NCBI GenBank assembly: GCA_016702545.1
Contig: JADJDT010000008.1
Location: forward strand, 62,001 to 126,000
Reading direction: 5' to 3'
From: Pseudomonadota bacterium
Lineage (GTDB): Bacteria > Myxococcota_A > Polyangia > GCA-2747355
Length of the DNA: 64,000 bases
Below, in pieces: positions 1 through 8,317 of the stretch. Position numbers and translations under genes: made by a program. Every line of letters starts with the position of its first letter. The stretch's first letter is position 1. The notes beneath the pieces were generated by a model. That model was not told where the DNA came from, made no database searches, and saw nothing but the letters and a program-made list of their open reading frames with translations.

Positions 1-1
1 C

Positions 2-853
2 ACGCGCGAGAACGTGGAGAAGCACAAGGTCATCCCGCTGGGCCTGGCCAACCGGCAAATGCGCCTGGCGATGTCCGATCCGACCGACCTGCGCGTCGTC
101 GACGAGCTGGCCTTCACCACCGGCCTCTCGGTCAAGCCGGTGGTGGCGCCCGAGCTGCTCATCACCTACGCGATGGAGCGCTACTACGGCATCACGCGGT
201 CGACGCGCTACCTGCGGGTGGCGGGTGCGGCCGACGCCGAGTTCCAGGTCGTGCAGGCCGCCGGCGCGCTCGCCGCGGCCAACGAGGCGGCGAACGCGGG
301 TGTGCGCATCGAGCGGCGCGACGAGTTCTTCGACCAGGGGCGGCGCGAGTTCAAGGAGCAGCGCTTCGACCTGGTGCAGGCGGCGCAGGTGCTCGTCGGC
401 GTCCAGGCCCAGGACGAGGTGCTCGAGGTCGCGCGCCGCTACCTGGCGGCGGACTTCCGCCAGGCGCTGGTGCTGGTGTTGCACGGCGACGTGCTGGTGG
501 GCTGGGAGCAATCAGGGGCGACGATCGGCGCCAAGGACCTGCGCCGCGTGGCGGTGCCGCTGGCCAAGAGCACCTTCTTCCGCCTGGTCCACGAGACGCG
601 CTATCCGTCGGTGGGCCAGGCCAAGCTCTCGCCGGCCGACCAGTGGTTGTTCAAGACCGTGGGTCTGGCCGCCAACGAGGACGTGCTCTGCCTGCCGCTG
701 CTCGTCAACCAGCAGGTGGTCGGCATGCTGCTCGGCGTCGGCCCGCTCAAGGGCCAGGCCGGCGATCGGCTCGCCGACTACGACACGCTGACCAAGAAGC
801 TGAGCTACGCCTTCCAGATCCTGCTGCTGCGCCGGCGCATCCTCGGTCAGTAG
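2..853 (+). CDS. GspE/PilB N-terminal (MshEN-type) domain protein, 5' end cut by window
   Basis: The first residues (TREN-VEKHKVIPLGLANRQMRLAMSDPTDL) match the N-terminal domain of type II secretion/type IV pilus ATPases (GspE_N/MshEN), which often binds c-di-GMP or partner proteins. The reading frame is open to the window edge, so the true start lies upstream; a GTG at 14 is only the first internal start codon. No Walker motifs follow. Instead residues after about 120 look like a GAF-like alpha/beta domain (LVLVLHGDVLVGW, LCLPLLVNQQVVGMLLGVG). This two-domain build without the ATPase is common in deltaproteobacterial proteins of unknown role and is probably regulatory. The stop codon lies inside a 16-bp tandem duplication. 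Family of the first domain is fairly sure; function is not. Confidence 0.75.
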   Translation, partial: TRENVEKHKVIPLGLANRQMRLAMSDPTDLRVVDELAFTTGLSVKPVVAPELLITYAMERYYGITRSTRYLRVAGAADAEFQVVQAAGALAAANEAANAGVRIERRDEFFDQGRREFKEQRFDLVQAAQVLVGVQAQDEVLEVARRYLAADFRQALVLVLHGDVLVGWEQSGATIGAKDLRRVAVPLAKSTFFRLVHETRYPSVGQAKLSPADQWLFKTVGLAANEDVLCLPLLVNQQVVGMLLGVGPLKGQAGDRLADYDTLTKKLSYAFQILLLRRRILGQ

Positions 854-876
854 CGCGGCGGGTCAGTAGCGTGGCG
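845..876. repeat. 16-bp tandem duplication across a stop codon
   Basis: Two adjacent 16-bp units (GGTCAGTAGCGCGGCG, then the same with one C to T change) cover the TAG stop of the preceding gene, so the stop is present twice. Similar duplications sit on the stop codons at 5193 and 36551. Confidence 0.8.
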
Positions 877-918
877 TCGCCGGGCCCGGCACGCATCGCC
901 GAGCCCGGCACGCCGTCC

Positions 919-2496
919 TCAGGGCTGGGCGAGCCAGCCGGGCATGAACCCGGCCGGTACCTGACCGGCGAAGGGCGTGGCGCCGAAGTTGGCGCGGGCC
1001 AGGTCCCCGCGGCTGAGGTTGAGTACGGGGAAGAAGGCGAGTTCGGCGACCACCCGGCTATCCAAGAGGTAGGCAGCGTCCCCTCGCAAGGAGAGGCCAT
1101 CCTTACCCCATTCGGGTTGCGCACCGCCCTGCCAGCGCCCGTTGCGGCTGAAGGAGATGGCCCGGCGATCGAGGTCGACGGCGACGCCGATCACATCACC
1201 GACCGCGAAGGGCTCGTAATCGGTAGCGACCACTCTGCCGGCACAGCGCACCATGCCGCTCGGATCATAGGCGCAGCCGCCGTACCCGTCGGTCTCCGGG
1301 CCCAGCTCGAGCGAAAGGTGCTGGGTGGCGACGCCGATCCCCTGGTACCCACCGTCGCCCAGCCGATCGACCTTCAACTCCCAGTAGTGCTTCCCGGCCC
1401 GGTGGCCCACGGTCGCGCGCACGCTGTCGTTGACGCTATCGACCTCGCTCGGCACGCTGGCGCCGAGCTGGTCGGACGAGAGCACGATGTTCTTCTGGGC
1501 GTCGGCCGGATTCCAGGTCGCGGGGGCCGACCCCGCGGGCGGCAGCACCGGCGCCGGCTCCGCGATCACCACCCGTTGGGCGCGATAGCAGCCACGGAAG
1601 GTCGTGGCGCGGTGTTCTAGCATGCGCTCCGCGGTGCGCACGAGGCACTCGCTCGAGCTACTGGGCCACCGGAATGGGTAAGTGGCCTCGGGACAGAAGG
1701 TGCCAAAATTCGGCGACCCCTGTTCGTAGGAGTAGCTCACGACCCTCGCCCCGGCGGGGACCGTGGCGGTCTGTCGGTAATATCCGCTCAGGATCACGGT
1801 TCGAATCTCGGCCGTCCCCACCGCTCGCACCACCCAGGCCGTGGGCTCATAGGACGAGAGCACGAGGTCTGCAGGTCCCGGACGCGTGACCTCGACGACG
1901 GTCTCGCCGCGCGGGTGGTAGTCGTTACCGGAGTGGTCCGACCGCGATTCGTAGATGCCCACGACGTGCAGCTCCGGCGACGAGCCAGCGGGAGTGAGTT
2001 CCACGGGCGCCTCGCAGCTCGCCGCCTGCGGGTCGCGCTCGTCGGGCAGCGATTCGGGGCCCGGCGTCGGTTTGGGGCTCGGGGTCGGCTCGGGGCTCGG
2101 CGTCGGGTCTGGCGGCTGGCTCGGGTCGCCGCACACGGTAGCGAGAATCTCGGTGTAGCCCTGCTCACACTTACCCCCCAGCACCACGGCGCTGGTCGCG
2201 GTGGCCTCGCGCAGCCCGGCGAGGGCCAGTCGCACCGCGAGGCGCAGCTGCTCCTCGGAGCGGCACTTGTCGTTCTTCAACACGACCTTGAAGCACGCGT
2301 CCTTCAGCGCGCGCGTCGGTGGCTGCTTGAGCCAGCAACGGGGGTCTGTCGTCTCCTCTTGCACCGCTTCGCAGCGGATCTCCTGGAACTGCTGCTCCGC
2401 GGCTCCCTCGTCGAAGGCCCGCGTACACCCTGTTTGTTGTATGACGAGCCCCAGTAGAGCGGCGCTGATCGCCGCGCTCTTCCCGGCTCCGACCAT
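919..2496 (-). CDS. Putative lipoprotein with C-terminal SPRY (B30.2-like) domain
   Basis: About 525 residues from the ATG at 2496, chosen because it opens a lysine-containing signal sequence (MVGAGKSAAISAALLGLVIQ) ending at a cysteine (QTGC); the reading frame extends to 2640 without a better signal. The middle holds a Pro-Thr-Ser-rich linker of PTPSPEP-type repeats (around residues 135-150). The last ~150 residues look like a SPRY domain: HYWELKVDRLGDGGYQGIGV, then GDVIGVAVDLDRRAISFSRNGRWQGG. SPRY domains are protein-interaction modules, common in eukaryotes and rarer in bacteria. The lipobox is not canonical (Gln at -3), so surface anchoring is inferred. It faces the sigma-factor operon across a shared upstream region. 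Ligand unknown. Confidence 0.7.
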   Translation of the reverse strand: MVGAGKSAAISAALLGLVIQQTGCTRAFDEGAAEQQFQEIRCEAVQEETTDPRCWLKQPPTRALKDACFKVVLKNDKCRSEEQLRLAVRLALAGLREATATSAVVLGGKCEQGYTEILATVCGDPSQPPDPTPSPEPTPSPKPTPGPESLPDERDPQAASCEAPVELTPAGSSPELHVVGIYESRSDHSGNDYHPRGETVVEVTRPGPADLVLSSYEPTAWVVRAVGTAEIRTVILSGYYRQTATVPAGARVVSYSYEQGSPNFGTFCPEATYPFRWPSSSSECLVRTAERMLEHRATTFRGCYRAQRVVIAEPAPVLPPAGSAPATWNPADAQKNIVLSSDQLGASVPSEVDSVNDSVRATVGHRAGKHYWELKVDRLGDGGYQGIGVATQHLSLELGPETDGYGGCAYDPSGMVRCAGRVVATDYEPFAVGDVIGVAVDLDRRAISFSRNGRWQGGAQPEWGKDGLSLRGDAAYLLDSRVVAELAFFPVLNLSRGDLARANFGATPFAGQVPAGFMPGWLAQP

Positions 2497-2551
2497 CGTT
2501 GAGCTGAGTTGACCTCTTGCCACGCGAGTCCTCCTTGTTACACCCTGATGG

Positions 2552-2653
2552 GGGTTCCCGTCGGTCGGGTTCCCGCTCGTTGGCTCCGACGCCCCTGCTG
2601 GCTGGCCGTGTAGTAATTCGAACCTGGCAACTCGAACCATAGTGACCCGAACC
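2552..2653. promoter_or_regulatory. Repeated ECF-like boxes between the SPRY gene and the sigma gene
   Basis: Two GGGTTCCCG motifs (2552-2560 and 2567-2575) read as GGGAACCC toward the SPRY gene, and three CGAACC motifs (2619, 2633, 2648) read toward the sigma gene. GAAC(C) is the usual core of the -35 element of ECF sigma promoters, so these may be autoregulatory sites. No -10 partner at the proper spacing is obvious; regulation is an inference. Confidence 0.35.
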
Positions 2654-2790
2654 CGGTCTCGGATGCGCGCGCTGGTTGAGTAGTGTCCGGCGCGGACCAG
2701 CCGCGGCTCAAAAAAAGATGCGGAGCGGGGCGCGCGGCCGACGACGTCGAGCGCCCGCCCCCCAGCGAACGAAAGCTGAGCCGTTTGCCA

Positions 2791-3477
2791 ATGGCGGAGA
2801 CACCTCTACAGAAGAGGGCCCACGCGCTGAACCACCTGGGCGCACCGGAGCTGCTGCTCGCGACCCCGACGGGCGAATTCTCCGCGCACGCGTTGACGAG
2901 CGCGGAGGACCGCCTGTTGGCAGGACTGCGGGCGCGCGAGGAAGGCGCGCTGGCCGCGCTCTTCGAGCGCTACGGGGCGCACGTGCAGCGGGTTCTGGTG
3001 CGCACCCTCGGCGTCGATGCCGAGCTTGCCGACCTGGTGCAAGAGGTCTTCGTGCAGGTCTTGCAGTCGGTGCACCAGGTGGAGGAAGCGGAGCGCTTGA
3101 AGGCCTGGATTACCAGCGTTGCTGTGTTTACGGCGCGCGGTTGGATTCGCGCGCGGCAGCGCCGGCGGTGGCTGTCTTTCTTCGATCCGCCGAGCCACGC
3201 GGAGCCCGCCGCACCGCATGCCGACGACGCCACGCGAGAGGCGGCCCGCAGCACCTATCGCGTGCTCGAGCGACTCTCGGTCGATCTGCGCCTGCCCTTC
3301 GCTCTACGCTACATCGACGGCATGGAGCTGACGGAGGTCGCTGCGGCCTGTGAGGTGTCGCTGGCAACGATCAAACGACGTTTGGCCAAGGCCGAGGCGC
3401 TCTTCGTCCGGCTCGCGCAGCGCGAGCCCGCGCTGCGGCCGTGGCTCGAGGGGGGGCGGCGGTGGAGCGCGACCTGA
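2791..3477 (+). CDS. ECF-family RNA polymerase sigma factor
   Basis: About 228 residues from ATG 2791; a GTG at 2683 would add 36 low-complexity residues and cannot be excluded. Region 2 spans roughly residues 45-120 (EGALAALFERYGAHVQRV, DLVQEVFVQVL, RLKAWITSVAVFTARGW). Region 4 is the C-terminal helix-turn-helix (LPFALRYIDGMELTEVAAACEVSLATIKRRL). There is no region 1 or 3, as expected for extracytoplasmic-function sigma factors that direct RNA polymerase to envelope-related promoters. The next gene overlaps its end and encodes a FecR-like membrane protein, the usual partner position for an anti-sigma or signal transducer. Sigma assignment is strong; the regulon is unknown. Confidence 0.85.
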   Translation: MAETPLQKRAHALNHLGAPELLLATPTGEFSAHALTSAEDRLLAGLRAREEGALAALFERYGAHVQRVLVRTLGVDAELADLVQEVFVQVLQSVHQVEEAERLKAWITSVAVFTARGWIRARQRRRWLSFFDPPSHAEPAAPHADDATREAARSTYRVLERLSVDLRLPFALRYIDGMELTEVAAACEVSLATIKRRLAKAEALFVRLAQREPALRPWLEGGRRWSAT

Positions 3478-5195
3478 GATCACTGCGCCAACTCGGCCAG
3501 GCGATTGCCGAGCAGCAGGACGCCGCGCTCCGCGCGAGCGCGAACCTGGAGCGCGTGGCCCACCGGCTGCTCACCAGCGTGAGGCAGGAGGACCTGCGGC
3601 GGCTGGGCCGGCAGATCGCCCAGGCGCAAGACGCCACGCTCGGCCAGCGACCTTGGCTCGCGGCGCAGGCGCGCAGCGCGCGGACGCGGCGGATGGGAGG
3701 CCACGGCACCTCGACGTGGCACCACCGGCTGGTCCTCGGGCTGGCCAGCGGGGCCTTGGCCGTGCTCCTCGTCTGGCTGTGGCGGCCGGCCCAGGATTCC
3801 GGCCCAGCGGCGCCTTCCTTCCTCGCGGAGGGCCGGCGCGGGCAGCTCGACACGGCGGTCTCGCCGCCCGAAGGACGGTCGGAGCTCACCCTGCGCTTCT
3901 CCGACGGCGCGGCCGTCCAGCTGCGGCGCCGGGCTGTCGCACGCGTTCGTCACCTCGATCGGCGGGGTGCGGTCGTCGCGCTCGTGCGGGGCGCGGCCGC
4001 GGTGGCGGTGCCGCACCGCGCGCGCACGCGCTGGACGCTCGAAGCGGGGCCCTTCACGGTTCACGTGGTGGGGACCCGCTTCCGCCTCGACTGGTCACCC
4101 GAGGCGCGCCTCTTTCACCTCGACCTCCTCGAGGGCAGGGTGGTCGTCGAGGGACCGGTGGTGTCGCGAGTCGCGCTGGGTCAGGGTCAATCGTTGACGA
4201 TCGAGGTTGCCCAGCGCCGGCTCGAGGTTGGCAAGCTGCGGCAGGACGAGCTGCAGTCCCCGGTAGGCGGCGTGGTGGCGACGGAGCCCCAGCCCGCGCC
4301 GTCGAAGGTGGGCGCGCTCGCGCCCGCGGCGCCCGCGCCCAGCGTCGCGGCGGCCCCAGCGGCGGCGCTGCGCGTGGCCACGGTCGGCGAGCGCCGCGTA
4401 GTCCCGGCGACCCCGCTGGACCCCGCCCCTGAGCCCAACAGGACCCCGCCCTCACCAGGCGACGGAGCCGCGCAGGTCGGGCCCGCTGCGCCCACACCCG
4501 CGCTGGAGGCTGCCCTGCCGCCGGTGGTCCCACCCTCCGCCGGGGGCTCGTCGCCGGCGTGGCGCATCGTGGCGCCCGAGCGTGTGCAGGCGATCCGGCA
4601 GCCCGTCGCCGTCGCCGACTCCGCCGGCCGCCAACCCCCACCGAGCTCCAGTCCGTTGCCAGCCGCTCCATCGATCCCGCAGATCCCCGATGACGCCCAG
4701 GTCGTCTCGACCCTGCTCGCGGACGGCATGACCGACGCGGCGCTCGAACGCGCCATGCGTGCTTCGTGGCCGACGGTGCTCGAGCGCACTGACCGTGGTG
4801 ACCTCCGCACGCTCGCCGACGCGGCGCGCTTCGCGCGGGGGACGGCCTTTGCCAACGCGGCCTATATTGCCCTGCGCCGGCGCTTCCCCGGCACGGACGA
4901 GGCGGCGCTGGCGGCCTTGTCGCTCGGTCGGCTGGTGGTCGATCAGCGGCGGGACTACGCCGGGGCGGTGCGGTGGATCGAGCTCTTCCTCAACGAGCGT
5001 CCGCGAAGTCCGCTCGCCCCGGTGGCGGCCGGCCGGCTACTCGAGGCCTTCGTCGCGCTGGGCGCGCGCGAACGAGCCTGCGCCCAGGCGCGGTCGTTCG
5101 TGGCGCAGTTCCCGGGTGGCCCTTATCAGGGCCTCGCGCGCGACGTGCTGCGCACCTGCCCCCCTCCGCAGCGCGCGGCGAGCCGCTCGCGATGA
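3462..5195 (+). CDS. FecR-like membrane protein with C-terminal TPR-like region
   Basis: About 577 residues. GTG 3462 is preferred because a G-rich ribosome site precedes it and it overlaps the sigma stop by 16 nt; GTG 3441 is possible. A cytoplasmic N-terminal segment (~90 residues) is followed by one membrane helix (RLVLGLASGALAVLLVWLW), then a FecR-type beta domain (LTLRFSDGAAVQLRRRAVARV; FTVHVVGTRFRLDWSPE; LDLLEGRVVVEGP). A long Ala/Pro linker leads to helical repeats resembling YbgF/TPR units (AAYIALRRRFPGTDEAALAALSLGRL). FecR proteins transduce a periplasmic signal to an ECF sigma factor, which fits the coupled gene upstream. The signal is unknown. Its stop lies in a 14-bp tandem duplication. 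Confidence 0.8.
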   Translation: MERDLRSLRQLGQAIAEQQDAALRASANLERVAHRLLTSVRQEDLRRLGRQIAQAQDATLGQRPWLAAQARSARTRRMGGHGTSTWHHRLVLGLASGALAVLLVWLWRPAQDSGPAAPSFLAEGRRGQLDTAVSPPEGRSELTLRFSDGAAVQLRRRAVARVRHLDRRGAVVALVRGAAAVAVPHRARTRWTLEAGPFTVHVVGTRFRLDWSPEARLFHLDLLEGRVVVEGPVVSRVALGQGQSLTIEVAQRRLEVGKLRQDELQSPVGGVVATEPQPAPSKVGALAPAAPAPSVAAAPAAALRVATVGERRVVPATPLDPAPEPNRTPPSPGDGAAQVGPAAPTPALEAALPPVVPPSAGGSSPAWRIVAPERVQAIRQPVAVADSAGRQPPPSSSPLPAAPSIPQIPDDAQVVSTLLADGMTDAALERAMRASWPTVLERTDRGDLRTLADAARFARGTAFANAAYIALRRRFPGTDEAALAALSLGRLVVDQRRDYAGAVRWIELFLNERPRSPLAPVAAGRLLEAFVALGARERACAQARSFVAQFPGGPYQGLARDVLRTCPPPQRAASRSR

Positions 5196-5207
5196 GCCGC
5201 TCGCGAT
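5180..5207. repeat. Perfect 14-bp tandem duplication at a gene junction
   Basis: GAGCCGCTCGCGAT occurs twice in direct succession (5180-5193 and 5194-5207). The first copy carries the TGA stop of the FecR-like gene and the second the ATG of the next gene. With one unit removed, stop and start would overlap as ATGA, so the duplication seems to have separated a translationally coupled pair. Confidence 0.85.
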
Positions 5208-6210
5208 GAGCGAGAGGTCAGGGCGGGCGGTGCGGTGGTCACCTCGCCTGCCCGTGGCCGCGCTCTTGGTGCTCGGCAGCACCGCGCCGGCCTTCGCGGC
5301 GCGTGGCCGCGAAGCCCCGCAGCAGGTCCTGATCATCGCGCGCGCCTCGCCCCCTGGGGAGCTGGTGCGGCGGTTGGTCAGCGAGCTCGAATACCTCGGG
5401 CTCGTGACCGCGGTGGTCTGGCGCGACGCGAAGGCCGGCACCGCCGAGGCGGCGGTCGACCGGGCGCGAGGGCCCCAGCGCAGCGCCCTGACGCTGGAGG
5501 TCAGCGCCGCGCGGGCCACCCTGCTGATGGCCACCGCCGAGGGCAGGGCGCCACCCCGACGACAGGAGCTCGCGCTCCGCGTCGGCGAGGACGTGGCCAT
5601 CACCGCCACGCAGCTCGCCGAGTGGGTGCGCGCCGCGCGAGCGGAGGTGTCGCTGCCGCCAGCCGCGCCGCCCGTCGAGCCGCCGGCGCAGCGCGGCTAC
5701 ACGTTGCGCGTGGCGGCGGGGCCGAGCTGGTCGCCGGGTGGCGCCGGCGCGAGCGGCCAGCTCTGGCTCGCGGGCGACTGGCGACTAGCCCCTTGGCTGG
5801 CCCTCGCGGGCACGGCGCTGGTGCCCATGTTGGCGGCGCGCTTGAGCAACGCCTTCGGCCAGGCCGAGCTCTATCCCTTGGTCCTCGGCCTCGGCGCACG
5901 CCTGCGTCCGTGGTCGGGCGCCCGGCGCCTGCGCTTCAGCGGCGTGCTGGGCGCGGGCCTGAGCGCCGTGTACCTCAAGGGGAGCACGTCCTTCGCGGTG
6001 CTGCGCGGCACCAGCGATTGGGTGGTCGGGGGCCTCGGCTACGCGGGCGTCGACCTCGCGCTGCGCCTGTCGTCGCGTGCGTCGCTTGTGCTCGGCGCGC
6101 TGACCGGCGTGGTGTTGCCGCGACCGGTCGTCACCTTCGCGGGGCTGGACGCCGGCAGCTGGGGCCGACCCCTGCTGGCCCTGAGCCTCGGCCTGGAGCT
6201 GTCGCCATGA
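5206..6210 (+). CDS. Secreted/outer-membrane-type protein of the sigma-FecR operon
   Basis: About 334 residues from ATG 5206, in the second unit of a 14-bp duplication. A signal peptide is clear (RLPVAALLVLGSTAPAFA, cleavage near residue 31). The N-terminal ~120 residues form a small alpha/beta domain (VLIIARASPPGELVRRLVSEL). The remainder is Gly/Leu-rich with alternating hydrophobic strands ending in a leucine-rich strand (LLALSLGLELSP), typical of a small outer-membrane beta barrel. No named family is recognised. It is the third gene of the sigma-FecR operon and overlaps the following small gene by ATGA, so it may be an output or sensor component of that envelope signalling unit. Confidence 0.65.
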   Translation: MSERSGRAVRWSPRLPVAALLVLGSTAPAFAARGREAPQQVLIIARASPPGELVRRLVSELEYLGLVTAVVWRDAKAGTAEAAVDRARGPQRSALTLEVSAARATLLMATAEGRAPPRRQELALRVGEDVAITATQLAEWVRAARAEVSLPPAAPPVEPPAQRGYTLRVAAGPSWSPGGAGASGQLWLAGDWRLAPWLALAGTALVPMLAARLSNAFGQAELYPLVLGLGARLRPWSGARRLRFSGVLGAGLSAVYLKGSTSFAVLRGTSDWVVGGLGYAGVDLALRLSSRASLVLGALTGVVLPRPVVTFAGLDAGSWGRPLLALSLGLELSP

Positions 6211-6371
6211 TCCACTCGACGGGCACGCGTGCGCTCGCCTGGCTTCGTCGCGCGCTCGCGATCGGGCTGCTCGCGGGGGCGGCCTGCGGCGATACGCGGA
6301 GCGAGGTCATCGTGGTCAACCACCCGGCGGGCGACGCGACCGCGCTCGAGGCCGATGCCGGCATCAAGTGA
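6207..6371 (+). CDS. Small putative lipoprotein (54 aa)
   Basis: The ATG overlaps the upstream stop as ATGA, supporting translation. Arg-rich n-region, hydrophobic stretch (LAIGLLAGAA) and a Cys at about residue 27, followed by CGDTRSEVIVVNHPAGDATALEADAG. This is the short tether-like lipoprotein form often seen in myxobacterial operons. Gly at -3 makes the lipobox weak. Function unknown. Confidence 0.5.
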   Translation: MIHSTGTRALAWLRRALAIGLLAGAACGDTRSEVIVVNHPAGDATALEADAGIK

Positions 6372-6491
6372 CTCGCCGCCCTCGCGTCCTCGTGGGAAGG
6401 ACAGCGGGGGCACTCTGACCTGCTGGGCGTCGCCCGGACCCGATCCATCGCGAGAGGAGGCCGTTCCACCGCGGAGCTGAGCAGCCTCGCC

Positions 6492-8258
6492 CTACAGCAC
6501 CTCAGACCACCGCGGCGAGGCCGCGAACGCCGCGTGGATCAGTCCGACATGCGAGTACGCCTGCGGAAAGTTGCCCCACATGCGCAGGCCCTTCACCTCG
6601 TAGTCCTCCGAGAGCAGCCCCAGAGGAGATAAGGCCCCTCGTGCTCGCTCGAGTAGCGCCCTGGCTTCTCTGGTCTTCCCCACGACGACCAGCGCCTCCA
6701 CCAACCAGAAGGTACACATGATGAACGCGACGGTGGGTACTCCGAAGCCATCGTCGACGTTGTATCGCAAGAGCCAGTCGCCGTGCGCCAGCTCGCGCCA
6801 GATCGCCTCGATCGTAGCTCTGAGCCGCGGGTCGTCGGCCTTCAGCAGGCGCAGCGTGGCCATCTGTAGCAGCGAGGCGTCCAGCCCCGCGCCACCGTAG
6901 GTCGCAACGAAGGCCCCCTTGGCCTCGTTCCAGGCCGAGGCGTTGATCTCGCCCAGGATCCGAGCGGCAGCCTGCTTCAGTTCGCCTGCACCATCGATAC
7001 CGCGACGACCGAGGATAGCGGCCGTCCGATCCGCGGCCGCCCAGCACATCAGACTCGAGAAGGTCTGGGGATGGGTGCCGTTGCGATGCTCCCAGATGCC
7101 CGTGTCCGGCGTACCCACGACGGAGATAGCCTTCCTCGCCAGTCGTTGCAGCAGGTCGAGAGTCTCGTACGAGCGCTCGCCGCTGAAGCGATCGTCCATG
7201 AACACCGGGCACAGCGCCAGGACCATCTCGCCGAAGACATCGAGCTGGCGCTGTTTGGCGGCCCCGTTGCCGATGCGCACCGGTCCCTCGCCGTTGTAAC
7301 CAGGCCAGGAAGAGAGGATGCTCTCGTCGAGATCCGTGGTCGCGTCGATGCGGTAGAGCGGCGCCAGTTCAAGGTCCGGGCTGGCGGTGGCCACGTTGAT
7401 CAGGTAGCGAACGAACTGCTCGCGCTCCTCGAAGTGGCCGAGTAGGCGAAACGCGGAAAGCGCGTAGTAGGCGTCGCGAAGCCAGCAGTAGCGGTAGTCC
7501 CACGTGCGGCCGCTCCCCGGCGCTTCCGGAATCGAGGTGGTTGTCGCGGCGACGATCGCGCCCGTATCCTCGAAGCAGTGCAGCTTCAAGGTGAGGGCCG
7601 AGCGGATCACCTCCTGCTGGAACACGGGCGGGACGTCGCACTCCTTGACCCACCGGCGCCAGTACCGCGTCGTCTCCTGGAGAAAGCGCTCGCAAAGCGG
7701 GGCCAGCGGCTCTTCGACGGGCATACCCCAGGTCAAGACGAAGTAACGACGCTCCGTCAGCGCGAACGGTTGGCCACCGAGGTACGAGATCGGCAGGTCG
7801 GTGGTCAGGCGAAGCTGCGCGGGGAACCCCTCGAAGCGGAGGTGGTTGGAGCCGTGCACTCGGCCCGGCTTGACCTTGGACCAGCCGAGAACAGGCTCGC
7901 AGGTGACCCGGATGCGAGGGGTGCCGTGAACCGGCTCGACGATGCGTATGATCTGCGTCGGACGAAACGCCCGATCGTACTGCGTGAAGCGCGGCACGAA
8001 GTCGAGCAGGCGAACCCCGCCATCGGCAGTATCAAACGTGGTCTCGATGATGTTGGTGTTGTCGAGGTAACGCTGCGATCCCGGCGCGTGGTCGACCGGA
8101 CCGATCTGGAACTGGCCACCGTCGCCCGCGTCGAGCAACGTCGCGAACACCGGCTCGGAATCGAAGCGCGGTAGACAACACCAGACGATCGAACCGGTGT
8201 TCTCGACGAGTGCCGAGAACTGACAGTTGCCGATGATACCCAAGTCTTCCAAACGCAT
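6492..8258 (-). CDS. Glycoside hydrolase family 15 (trehalase/glucoamylase-like)
   Basis: About 588 residues from ATG 8258 (MRLEDLGIIGNCQFSALV), which gives the usual GH15 N-terminus; an upstream in-frame start would only add ten residues. An N-terminal beta-sandwich (~1-200) is followed by an (alpha/alpha)6 barrel with the conserved block SGRTWDYRYCWLRDAYYAL and the downstream WEHRNGTHPQTFSSLMCWAAADR. Bacterial cytosolic GH15 proteins of this form hydrolyse alpha-glucosides and several are trehalases. No signal peptide is seen, so it should be cytoplasmic. It is transcribed divergently from otsA-otsB, so trehalose turnover is the likely role. Substrate choice between trehalose and maltooligosaccharides cannot be read from sequence. 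Confidence 0.85.
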   Translation of the reverse strand: MRLEDLGIIGNCQFSALVENTGSIVWCCLPRFDSEPVFATLLDAGDGGQFQIGPVDHAPGSQRYLDNTNIIETTFDTADGGVRLLDFVPRFTQYDRAFRPTQIIRIVEPVHGTPRIRVTCEPVLGWSKVKPGRVHGSNHLRFEGFPAQLRLTTDLPISYLGGQPFALTERRYFVLTWGMPVEEPLAPLCERFLQETTRYWRRWVKECDVPPVFQQEVIRSALTLKLHCFEDTGAIVAATTTSIPEAPGSGRTWDYRYCWLRDAYYALSAFRLLGHFEEREQFVRYLINVATASPDLELAPLYRIDATTDLDESILSSWPGYNGEGPVRIGNGAAKQRQLDVFGEMVLALCPVFMDDRFSGERSYETLDLLQRLARKAISVVGTPDTGIWEHRNGTHPQTFSSLMCWAAADRTAAILGRRGIDGAGELKQAAARILGEINASAWNEAKGAFVATYGGAGLDASLLQMATLRLLKADDPRLRATIEAIWRELAHGDWLLRYNVDDGFGVPTVAFIMCTFWLVEALVVVGKTREARALLERARGALSPLGLLSEDYEVKGLRMWGNFPQAYSHVGLIHAAFAASPRWSEVL

Positions 8259-8279
8259 CAGGCGACCGTAGCACCAAAC

Positions 8280-8295
8280 AGTTGGCACGCCAACT
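8280..8295. promoter_or_regulatory. Palindromic operator candidate in the GH15/otsA divergent promoter
   Basis: AGTTGGCACGCCAACT has perfect 7-bp arms around AC and lies in the 59-bp gap between the two starts. A weak promoter-like pair toward otsA (TTGGCA at 8282, TATTTC at 8305, 17-bp spacer) overlaps it. A MarR-type gene ends the otsAB operon, and MarR proteins bind such 16-20 bp palindromes; it is the obvious candidate ligand. Confidence 0.5.
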
Positions 8296-8317
8296 ACATC
8301 GTGATATTTCTACGAAC

